Position numbers and translations under genes: made by a program. A stretch of DNA of 64,000 nucleotides from Tyto alba (taxonomy: Eukaryota; Chordata; Aves; Strigiformes; Tytonidae): positions 27,641,323 to 27,705,322 of the forward strand of contig NW_024881272.1 of NCBI RefSeq assembly GCF_018691265.1. The letters run 5' to 3'. Positions 34,901 to 45,400 of the stretch are shown one piece after another. The notes beneath the pieces are model-generated. The model worked only from the letters and a program-made list of their open reading frames with translations, was not told where the DNA came from and did no database searches. Each line of letters starts with the position of its first letter. Within the stretch, counting starts at the first letter, position 1.

Positions 34901-37088
34901 TTTATATTCAATAAGTAAATATAGGCTATGTATAATGATTATGCTGGAACTTAATTAGCCTGAAAAAGATAGTATCCTAACCTCTGTCCAGTTTTCTGTA
35001 GCATATAAGGATGACATACAGTCTGAAGTACACAAGAATATAGCCTGCATTGTTAAACAAAAATAGATCTGACACAAATGTCACAAGGCATAAAACAGCA
35101 CAGGGAAGTTGAAAAAGTAAAGCTGAAGTTTGCACATGAAACAATATAGACAATTTGTGTTGAAAATCTCCCCTCATGACAAGTTTCTCTTTTCAAAATA
35201 ATTCAACTTTTTGAAGAACAGTAAAAGGGAGAAAACATTGCTGTCAGATAAGAAAGTGATTGTCATCAATTTATTAAGGAAATATCCATCAAAATACATT
35301 TCAAATGCATTAAAGGCTATGCAAGTATGTACACAAGCTTCTAATTGTATTTAGTTATAATTAAAAAGAGAATAAATTCAGAAATATTCCTTAATTTCAG
35401 GGTTCTTTATGTTATTAGTATGAAATGCACACAAATGCATTTTCATTCAGCTAGGAATGCAGCATTGCAGTGGGCTCACAGCTGGCTCCTGGGCTTTTCC
35501 CAGCTTGCAATCTCAGCAGTTGCAAATCTGAAACACAGCTGCAATTTTGGAAAGCAATGCCTTAAATGCAAGGACTACAAGGGGTGCTGGTGCACAGAAC
35601 AGTGTGGCCAAATTTATACCATGTCTCACCTAGGGAGAGGGACTCCTTGGGCAGCATTCACTCATGAGAAACTCCTGTAGTATTTAGTCTTTATCTACAA
35701 TAGCTGCAGTGAGTGAAACTTCTGCCCCTTCATCACTCAATTCTACCTGGCCATTATAACTGCACATAACTGCAAGTAGGAAACATTCACTGTGCCCAGC
35801 TGGTTTCACTACCTCATAATTTGGGTACTAACAGCCCTGCCCAGAGTGCCATTTCAGCCACACTAGTTTGTGGCTCTTAAAACGGTTTACAACGATGACA
35901 ATGAAAACCTAAGCTGCTACCTAGACCTTTTGAATGTCCAGGCTGAATAATATTTGACTGACATGGAACCTGCAGAAGATAAGGATGATATAGCATTATT
36001 ATCACTAAGATGCCAAAGCAGCACAATGACTCCTCTCCAAATTCAATCAATTATCCTCATTAAATCATAAGACAAAAGTGCTCATGGACACTAAAATTCT
36101 CTGCAAATCCCAATGCAAAGTGTCTTACTTTTCTTAGTCTAGTAAAAGTCAATACAGGACAATCCGTAGCCAATACTGTATTTGATATCTATATGAATGT
36201 TTTATTATTCTTACAACAGACATACCACCAGATTCATTAAACTTCTGACAATATTATTCCTAGCATGTGGTAGCAAATCCATTAGTTATGCACAATGGCG
36301 TAACTTTGTAAAGCAAGCCATATGTGGAAGTTTAACTGTTGTTTATTAAGCTAGTTGTAAAATTGTTAATTATGTACTAATACAATGCTAAAAAATTTCC
36401 AATAATTAGTTAAATATGGTGGTTATTTTCCATAATGAACAAACCTCACACATTCTGAGCAAATATTCTCATATCCTGCACTAAGTTGAGCCTTCAGCAT
36501 TGTCCAGCAGTTTAGCCTCTATGAGTCTAAGTAAATGGCAGCATGCGTATACAGAGTCAGAGCAAGTTGTTTAACCATTCTAAAAAAACTTTTGAAAGCA
36601 AAAGATTTCTACGTGCTGAAATATAGACTTATGGAACAGAAAACTAATGTAATTACTCCAGAGAAAGTTAAAAGTGTGATCAAATTCTCAGCTATATACA
36701 GTGAGCAAACAATTTGCCTTTTATTTAGACATAGACGACAGTTCCACTGGAGCTGATACCTCTAAATTGATATGTGGCTAAAAATATTCTTGCAGTTACC
36801 ACTTACAGAGATAAAAGCCATAAGGAGTTGGTCAAAAGCTTGTAAAGAAGAAAAACTTAAACTGAAAATTCCTGTCAACAAAAAATACAATGTAAACAGC
36901 TTTCTTTTTTCCTCTATACAATTTTTAGAGGGAGCTCTCTTTAACCAGTGAAGAGATTAATTTCTTTTTTCTTTTTTTACAATATCACACAAACACAACA
37001 AAAACACACAAATAATACTTTGAACACACCAACATCCTGACCTGTACATACAACTGTTACTGGCTCAGGCAACACTTAGTGACAAAGC
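34901..37088. other. Non-coding stretch
   Basis: No gene was recognised. A 111-codon plus-strand frame (35345-35680) ends in a cysteine-rich part (CLKCKDYKGCWCTEQCG) within a GC-richer patch at about 35450-35670. I know no family with this spacing. Confidence 0.45.
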
Positions 37089-37502
37089 TTATGGCTTTCC
37101 ATCTGTCACCCCCAAAAGCCAGCAATAACGCGGTACAGCCTCAGTGCTGAGATCAGTGACCTGCTGGATGGGGTAGGCAGCAGTCTTTATCTGGCTGCTA
37201 CACAGCTGAGGATAGAGAATGGCTGTCTGGCACAGCCCCGCCATGCAAAAGAGTGGACAACTCTTCCCTGCTAAGGAAACCATCCACTTCTCTCCAGAAG
37301 CATTTCTTGATAAGATCAGGAGACCGTACAGCCCACAGGACCAAGGGAGCACTGTGAGAAAAAGGAGATCATGAAAGTTCAGGACCATTCTCTTCTGGTT
37401 TATTGGGAGCTCCTGGAAGTAGGTTACGTTCAGTCCAATTTCTTCAGCCCGTATGAACGAACTGTTCCTCTCAACACAGGCAAAATACACCATTTTGTTC
37501 AT
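37089..37502 (-). other. Orphan open reading frame, 137 codons
   Basis: One of the two longest non-CR1 open frames in the window, in a patch that is less AT-rich than its surroundings. It runs from the ATG at 37502 to a TAA at 37089. The product has no recognisable domain. Hydrophobic stretches occur at about residues 45-62 (HDLLFLTVLPWSCGLYGLL) and 82-95. Inside it, on the minus strand, 'tctcctttttctcacag' makes a plausible splice acceptor, the exon side starting at 37351 and staying open for about 260 bases. It could be an exon of an unknown gene, a piece of a processed pseudogene, or chance. I do not recognise it and assign no function. Confidence 0.2.
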
Positions 37503-38023
37503 GTAAAGAGTTTCCTAGGCTAAAGATAAAATTGTATATCAATGTGAATCCTAGATCTTCCCTAGAGACCAGCTTTTCAAAGTGCAAAAGCAAGGCAAGG
37601 GCAACAGTATAATAAAAAGTCTATCATAGGGCTTCCATAGTGCTGTGATCTTCCAGGGAAAAAAAAAAAACCATGCAGTCTTTGCATAATGAGTGCATTG
37701 AACTGATTGGCCATCAGAGAATCTGCTAGTGTTCCTGCTGGACTGGGGGACATCCAAAAATCACTGAAAATTACCCAAAGTCTTCAGTCTTCAGTTTGTG
37801 TCCAGATAAGGTTTTTTGATTTAAAAAGATGACACAATTAGGGGAAGCCCAGATATATCTGATTGCAATAGTAAAGAATAATTTTCATAAACAGACAAAA
37901 GTTGTAATTAGTCTAAACCCTCCTTGTCTGTTTGTATAATGTTTTTGAGCAGATGGCTTTGGCAAAGAGCTGGGATTTGCACGCCCACTTGCATTTTGCA
38001 GTGATAAAATAAAGATGAAAGAC
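37503..38023. other. Non-coding stretch
   Basis: No gene was recognised. One 68-codon minus-strand frame (37551-37757) lacks a domain. Confidence 0.5.
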
Positions 38024-38080
38024 ATATCTTAGGTCATCCAGTCCATTGCCCTATCAGTGAAGGATTGATCCCTGCAACAT
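38024..38080 (-). mobile_element. Old CR1-type LINE tail scrap
   Basis: The plus-strand run 'aggtcatccagtccattgcc', 'ctatcagtgaaggattgatc', 'cctgcaaca' is the reverse of the 'tggactagatgacct' region of older CR1-type elements, where 'aggtcatctagtccatcccc' with 'tgccagtgcaggattg' is typical. The octamer tail itself is gone. Confidence 0.5.
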
Positions 38081-39944
38081 GTAAGCTAGCAGCCAACTAT
38101 TTGCCATCTGATGCACACAGTTATCCAAACAGAAGGGATCTATAGGGAAGATCACTAGGCATATAGAGAGGGGGGTAAGATGCATAAGAAATCAGAAACG
38201 TTTACACTGGTAAAGGAAAAAATATTTACTGCAGAATTAGCCTCATGGGTAGTCAATAGTCACAAGAGAGCAAGGCTTCAGTTATAAAAATTAAATGCTT
38301 TTAAAATGGGGATTTAAAACTTCTTATAGTAAATTGTTGGTCTCACCATCAGTGCAGCAGTGGCATCTCTGCTGCTTGTAATATTTGTGAAGAAATGGCA
38401 AGGGAATTAGATTCATCCTTGCAAAGTTAGAATTTTTGCAACCACAGTTAACTGTATAGCTTTCATGCAGCCTTCCTCATCCTGAAACACAGGCAGTTGG
38501 TAACGCTTTCACACATGGATTAGGGGAGACGTGGATAATGATGACTGCTCCAGATATTTCTAGAAAATGTTTTATTTTACTTTTTATTTATGGTTTATTC
38601 AGCATGACAGTCTGCTCTATTTTCATTACTAAATTTCCTTTGTTTTATGCTGTTTATTTCTAAAAGTTGTCCCTAACTATGGTCTTCCTAGTCTGTGGTC
38701 AAAATCAGACTGAAATGATGATTTAAACTGTCCCTACCATAAGGATTTAGATTGTCCCTCTCCTTTTTGCATTTAAATACACAGTCATTCTGCAGGTCTT
38801 TTACCAATTCAGCTGCTAGATAATCCATATTTAGCAGTTTCATTTACTATAAAAAGCATGCAATACTTCCTGTAAAGAACAGTTCTGCAAAACAAAGGCA
38901 AAACATACATAACTTCATACTGTGTGTCAATCCACACAAGTGAAGATCTTTATTATATTTTATTTATATATATATATTTTGAAAACCCTTTCCATTTGAT
39001 TTTCTCTCTCAGATATGTACTTAGCATCTAAATATTCTAATTATTATTTGAACGATGGTAAGTGAAAAGCCCCAGTAGCCTATTGATGAGTGCTTATCAC
39101 ATCTCTAATTCTCATTTGTGCACTTCTAAAGCCCCTTTTGAGCTTGTATTTCAGTATTTTCCTAAAAATAATAGGAGCTATAATTAGAGCTTAGTAGTAA
39201 CAAGACTTAACAAATAGCAGTTAAGAGAGCCACCAACATCTAAAATACAGAAGAGGAGGAACATCAAGGCCATATATGAGTGAAAACTCTATCAGAGCAG
39301 CACACACAGTTCTCAGACCTCTGGTAAATGTGTACATCAGAAATGCATAGGTTAGATTGACAGATTAGGTAAATAAGTCTATTTCTTTCTGTCTGAAAGG
39401 GAAAAAATACAATGCTGGGTACACGCATTACAATAGAAGCTTTTGGTTTATCATTGAAGAAGGGAATAATCTGAGACCTTTTCTTTAACAAAATGGAAAA
39501 CAGTCCTTTACATGCTTTCCATGGATTTTCTCACCCTGCAAGGCTACTGCCATCTGAATTACACTTAGCTCATATAAAATAAAAATAAGAATCAAGAAAC
39601 AAAAGACAAAAGATACTTCTTTCCTTCAGGAGAGATGACATATCAAAATTCTAGACTTGTAATACCGACTTAACGACATCATACACAAGACATGAAAACA
39701 AATATAATAAATACACTTCTGGCTAGCTAAGAAAGGGTAAGTACTGCCCAGAAATCTTACTTCTGCTTACTTTCATCTGTTTACTTATTTTTAGATTTAG
39801 CTGGATAGAGACTCTGAAGTGAGGGAAACAGAAATTAAAACAACGGGAAAAATATTACTTGTGCATAAAGAAATAGCACAGAAAAGACCATGGTCTGTAT
39901 CAGTTTTTCCTAGAAGAAAAATGCCATTTTGTATGTCTTACCAT
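38081..39944. other. Non-coding stretch
   Basis: No gene was recognised. It contains a short (TA)n at 38965-38977. A 75-codon minus-strand frame (39264-39491) has no recognisable features. Confidence 0.5.
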
Positions 39945-40125
39945 AGGATTTCAGTGTCTTCTAACATTACCAAATGTACCTACACCTTTCTGAGATGGGA
40001 CGCTGAAGGATGGAAGCACTAAGTATCTTGCTGAAGGCTGTTCAAATGCCAGGTGCAAAGTTGAGGGCAAAACTCAGAGTTGGCATCCTCCCAACTTTGT
40101 GTTCTTTCACTGTAAGTGCATACTT
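39945..40125 (-). mobile_element. MIR-type SINE relic, minus strand
   Basis: On the plus strand the order is 'cataggatttcagtgtctt', 'tgagatgggacgctgaagg', 'gaagcactaagtatcttgct', 'gaaggctgttcaaatgcca', 'gcaaaactcagagttggcat', then 'cctcccaactttgtgttctt'. This parallels the reverse complement of MIR: 'cagatgxggaaactgagg', 'agagaggttaagtaacttgc', 'ccaaggtcacacag', 'gcagagctgggattxgaacc' and 'cctgactcccagtccagtg'. The whole core is present though worn. Frames across it are chance. Confidence 0.65.
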
Positions 40126-40907
40126 TATCCAATTCCTGAGATCAGAGAAATATCAATATATCAAAGAAAATCCTGCAGAATTTGAAGCTGTTGTGCATTT
40201 TTCTAGACCACAATGTCTGCTAAAATACTCTGTCTACTTCAGTAACCAGACTTCTACATTATTGCAAAGCTGATTACATAAAGCAGCACAAAGTCCCAAG
40301 GACTGTCAAAAGGAAAGTGGTGATAATAACATACTTCTTGTTCTGCCTTCTCTAGCCCATGAAATCTCCTTTAATAGTTACTAAAATAAAACACAAGCCA
40401 AATTTAATAAAGGAATTTCTCCAGTAAGGATGAAATATCAGAAGTTATGCCACACATCAGCGTCCTGACTATAACAAAAATTGTCCCAAAAGTGGAGGTT
40501 TTGTCTGGTTTTACCCACTAAGTAGGCAAAAACAGTGATGATATGGGTCTGCAGGAATTCAGTGCTAACAAAAAATCCTGAATTGTTTTACATTTCACTC
40601 AAGTAAGGGACATAGTCTGCCCTAGTAGTCATACTCATCACTAAATTATTTAATCCTTTGCATTTATTCTGAACATTCCTTGTGAGCATTTGAAAGGTCT
40701 TGTAGGTATTGACTTATTCAACAATGCTCTACAATGTAGGAATGCATTCATATTTCTACTTCATTGGAAGGGAAACTGCTCAGATTGCATATGGGATGGT
40801 ATTTGAAAACTGCAGTAAGGTAAATACAACTGAACAGTTTTGCCTATGTTTATGCATTATTATTTCTTGCTTATTACTGCCAAAAATTAAATATATATAT
40901 ATATTTA
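40126..40907. other. Non-coding spacer
   Basis: No gene was recognised. A weak MIR-like 'cattggaagggaaactgctcag' sits near 40763 but is too little to call. The stretch ends with an (AT)n microsatellite at 40889-40907, directly against the CR1 3' end. Confidence 0.45.
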
Positions 40908-42482
40908 ACATAGAATGGATTTGGTTGGAAGATCATCTTGTTCCAACCCCCCTGCCATGGGCAGGGACACCTTCCACCAGCCCAGGGTGCTCCCAGCCCC
41001 GTCCAACCTGGCCTTGAACCCTTCCAGGGTGGGGGCAGCCACAGCTGCTCTGGGCAACCTGTGCCAGCGCCTCTTCATCCTCACTGTGAAGAACTTTATC
41101 ACATCTAATCTAAATTTACACTCTTCCAGTTTAAAGCCATTGCTGTTTGTAAAAAGCCCATCTCCAGCTTTCTGGAAGGCCACTAAAAGGTCTCCCCGGA
41201 CCCTTCTCTTCTCCAGGCTGAACAACCCGCAACTCTCTCAGCCTGGCCTCACAGGGGAGCTGCTCCAGCCCCCTGATCATTTTTGTGGACTCCTTTGGAC
41301 CTGCTCGAGCAGGTCCGTGTCCTTCTGATGTTGGGGGCCCCAGAGCTGGACCCAGCACTGCAGGGGGGTCTCATGAGAGTGGAGTAGAGGGGAAGAATCC
41401 CCTCCCTCGACCTGCTGGCCACACTGCTCTTGATGCGGCTCAGGACATGGTTGACTTTCTGGGCTGCAAGCGCACATTGCTGGCTCATAGTCAGTTTTCC
41501 ATCCACCAATGCCACCAAGTCCTTCCCCACATGGCTGCTCTCAACCCACTCATTGCCCAGCCTGTATTTGTGCTTCATATTGCCTCAACTCACATGCAGG
41601 ACCTTGTACTTGGCCTTGCTGAACTTCATGAGGTTTGCATGAGCCCACCTCTCCAGCCTGTCCAAGCCCATCTGGATGGCATCCCTTCCCTCCAGCATGT
41701 TGACTGCACCACACAGCTTGGTGTCATAGGCAAACTTGCTGAGGGTGTGCTCAGTCCCACTGTCCACATTGCCAACAAAGATGTTAAACAACACTGGTTC
41801 CAATATAGACCCCTGAGGAATGCCACTCGTCACTGCTCTGCACTTGGACATCGAGCTGTTGACTGCAACTCTTTGAGTGTGACCATCCAGTCAATTCCTT
41901 ATCTATCAAGTGGTCCTTCCATCAAATCCATGTCTCTGCAATTTAGAGACAAGGGTGTCATGTGGGACAGTGTCAAATGTTCTGCACTAGTTCAGGTAAA
42001 TGGCATCAGTTGCTCTTCCCTTATCCACTAATGCTGTAACCCCACCACAGAAGGCCACCAAATTTGTCAGGCACAATTTGCCCTTAGTGAAGCCATGTTG
42101 GCTGTCACCAATCACCTCCTTATTTTCCATGTGCCCTAGCATAGCTTTCAGGAGGATCTGCTCCATGATCTTGCCAAGCACAGAGGTGAGACTAACTGGC
42201 CTGTAGTTCCCTGGGTCTTCTACTTTTCCCTTTATAAAAATGGGGGTTGCGTTTACCTTTTTGCAGTCAGTGGGAACTTTGCCAAACTGTCACGACTTCT
42301 CAAGTATGATGGATAGTGGCTTAGCCACTTTATCCATCAGTTCCTTCAAGATTTGCAGATGCCTCTCATCAGGACCCATGTATTTGTGCACCTTCAGGCT
42401 CCTCAGATGGTCTCAAACCTAATCTTCTCCTATAGTGGGCAGTTGTTCATTCTCTGAGTCCCTGACTTCGCCTTCTGCATCT
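40908..42482 (-). mobile_element. CR1 LINE, longest copy (~1.57 kb)
   Basis: 5'-truncated CR1 on the minus strand, the largest in the window. The 3' end is at 40908 ('atagaatgg' on the plus strand is the reversed octamer), abutting an (AT)n array. From 40908 to about 41580 the 3' UTR blocks appear in reverse: 'ccaacccccctgccatgggc', 'ttccaccagcccagggtgct', 'ctggccttgaaccctt', 'cttctccaggctgaacaa', 'ctcctttggacctgctcg'. From about 41585 to 42482 lies ORF2 reverse-transcriptase sequence (see the separate entry). The 3' UTR is close to the avian CR1 consensus, so this is a fairly young copy although its coding part is broken. Several plus-strand frames here, including one of 248 codons, are antisense artefacts. 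Confidence 0.95.
41585..42482 (-). pseudogene. CR1 ORF2 reverse-transcriptase fragment (dead)
   Basis: Read from 42482 downward, the CR1 RT blocks occur in order: DHLRSLKVHKYMGPDE, 'VAKPLSIILEKS', [60 protein letters not shown], 'VPHD', VTSGIPQGSILEPVLFNIFV, then SKFAYDTKLCGAVN and MKFSKAKYKVLHVS. The catalytic box, normally F-A-D-D in CR1, reads F-A-Y-D: the tyrosine codon is the reverse of plus-strand 41726-41728. This single change abolishes a metal-binding Asp. In-frame stops and frame changes between blocks (open runs 42181-41987 and 41851-41585) add to the loss. The N-terminal ORF2 endonuclease and ORF1 are missing through 5' truncation. Confidence 0.93.
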
Positions 42483-45400
42483 TAGGCAGTGTGACTGGAG
42501 CACTTGCCAATAAAAACTGAGCGAGTATACATAGAAACTGTCTGAGCAGCCAGGGACATACTTAACCCTTCTGATATACAGCCCTGCTTTGAAACATATA
42601 ATCTAGTGGTGGAAGAGGGAGGAGACTAGCCAGTACAATAAATTAGAATTACATTAATGCAATAAGAAACATTATCAGTATACAATACTGCATGTAGCAG
42701 TATGAAACTCAGATGAAAGAGAAGAATAATGAATAGAGAGATAACCATCAGACCAAACTTACTACCTATATTCTGGGAAATTTTTAAATAGTCCTACTTC
42801 TATGAAAATCTGATAAGGATGTGGTTGGCTCTGTAACGAACATCTCAGGAACACTTCTATGGGGTCCTATCTAGTATGAAAGACAATCAGTTTACAAAAC
42901 CTAGTATTTCTTTCTGAATATCCCTGAGTGGATATTCTGCAGCATTCTATCAATTTACTATTGCAGAACTGGAATAGAAATAAAACTGAATACACTGCCA
43001 TGAAGTCTAGAAGCCACACCCTTCCCTTGCAAAAGCTACATAGGAGAGCCTATTTATTAAGGTTTATTCTGATGCTCCAGAGACTCTAATTCTAAGTGCT
43101 GTGGTGTTGAGTTTCCATCACAAGAGCAGCTTCTTTGATACCATGAAAACTACTCCTTTTATTGGTGTTTCTTAACAACAGAAATATAATGTTTCATAGT
43201 TTTGTAATAAATTAAAAGGTTGGTATACAAAACCTTTATATTGTCCCAATTTACAAGAAGATTGTCTTTGTCAGAGCAGTGCTAAAATAACCTTATTCTG
43301 GTTGGCTAAAGATTCAGAATTTTAATTTGTATTAGAAAGAAACTAAGAAACCCTAAAAAATCAGACACAAAATTATGTACATGAAGCAGATTGATCTCTC
43401 TATAAGATCATGAGAACTGCAATTGGAAACATATAACAGGCAGAAACCTCTCCTCCAAAATACCAACTTTAAGCAGGCTAAATTACTTCTCTCAGGCTAC
43501 CCAAAGTGAAAGTCCATTAAAATATGACAGAGGTCATTGGTAGTGTAATGTTAGAAGCTTTGCCTGTACTACACCTGAGCATGCAGATAAAACAAGGATA
43601 TTGGTTTCCCATGGTGCTATTCTTCCAGCCTTCAGAAGCATAAACAAGGCTTCTCACTTCTGAGTATGAAAAAGAGGACATGATACTAAGCAGACAATAA
43701 TGGAAATTATGATTAAAGAACAAAGATTCGCTGAAAAATAGGCCCTGGGAATTGAAATGCAAGACTCCCTTGGTGTGATCAAGAGAAATGCAGTGTCTTT
43801 TACCCTAAAAGGCCATCGCTTTCCTTTCCTACAGAGACTAAAGCTTCCTTTAGACTCTTTGTGAACAGATATTTTCTAGGGGTTAGACAATAGTCCTTAA
43901 ACAGCTTTCAAATGCTTCATTTAAACATGAATGCAATAACATAGACTCTGAGAGAAGAACCAGCTGATTAGCCAGTTTGATTTTGCATGTGTATTTAATA
44001 ATAAAGATTAAAAAGCACCTTTTTTCTGTTTTCCAACAAGTAAATGCCTTATCTATCATCTTAAATTTTTCAAATGTTTTATTCCTTGAAATGAAAAGTA
44101 TTAAAATAAGACATGATCAGCACGAATTTGCTGAAAAAAATAGTAATCATTTTTATAGTTTCATTTCTATTTGCATGCCAAATGTAAACTTGAAGCAAAG
44201 TGACCTTGCTTATAAAAAATAAGAAAGCAATGTCAGAATTGATAGGACCTACCATTAGTATTTCATTCTGACAGGTAGGAAATAGGCATGTCAGCAGTGA
44301 ATGTTACGGACTGAGCTGTGGCCCTGATCGCAGTCAAAGCAGTAAATTTCTTCCTACAAAAGTAATTTCCATCAAAACAAAAAGTGCTTAAATAATACAA
44401 CTATCTAGAGATGAGAATAACTTTCTGTGGCTGAGCTCAAAAAGAAATAAATGAAAATGCAATGCATAGCTTTTGTGTTGTGTAAAAGCCAGAAAAATAA
44501 CATCAGATGTAATTAAATTGTACAATGGTCAAGTATTTAACTGGCTTTCTAGTTCCTAGAAACTTTTTTCATAGGGAAAACTGTTTTGAAAAAAATGGTT
44601 ATAAAAATGCTTCATATATGGACGTATTATTATGTCTAGAACATCCACATTATAACACTGACACTAAACAAGCAATATCTGAAACCATTCAACTATTCAT
44701 TCTATATGAACACCATGTTATTATGTGATCAGATAATCATTCATATGTACAGAAATTAACAGGTGTTTGAATCAAACCAGCTTGGACCAAAGTTTTCATT
44801 ACTAATATAACCAGGAATGAGATTTATGACCATTATTACAAAAAATCAGATAGCAAGACTAAATTAAATACCAGTTAAAATGAGTTTTCACAATCAAGGC
44901 AAGCCCATGAGTAATGCCACAAAGCCCTAAAAAGATTATTCTCATTTTGATATATGAAGCTCAAAGGGGATTCCTGGCTTCATTTCCCAATTTCATTACC
45001 AGTTCTAACATTTAAACATACAGATTCACTACCTTATTGGACTTCAAAATGGATAGACACAAAAGCTGTCTTGGTTTATGTAGTTTCCACAGAGTCACTG
45101 TCACCTAGTGTGAAATTAAATACAAAAGAAGAAATGATGATACAGTAAAAATTGCTCACATCTACTTGTGATCCAGTTTTTCTCCTTGCTTATCCAATGT
45201 AAATAAACATTAAGAACCTTTTCCAAAACTCTCAATGTGAGCGTTACTCAAGCAATTCCCTCCCACTTTACCTGGAGTCACTTCATTGAAACCTAGTGCA
45301 GAATTCAGAATTACACAGATAGAGTCTAAGACAACGATCGCACCTGTTCTTGGTATCCCTCCTGCATATGTTCATTTCTTCTCATCAATCTTAATATCAA

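Noticed and set aside
38965..38977. (TA)n array as a promoter TATA region
   Set aside because: It is a microsatellite with no downstream gene or initiator context.
41285..42031. Longest open frame of the window, 248 codons on the plus strand
   Set aside because: It lies antisense to the CR1 3' UTR and ORF2. CR1 antisense strands often stay open by chance, and the product has no domain.
44310..44345. 'gtggccctgatcgcagtcaaa' as another ancient repeat copy
   Set aside because: Only about 20 bases resemble the 'ggccctgatcctgca' pattern; too short to separate from chance.
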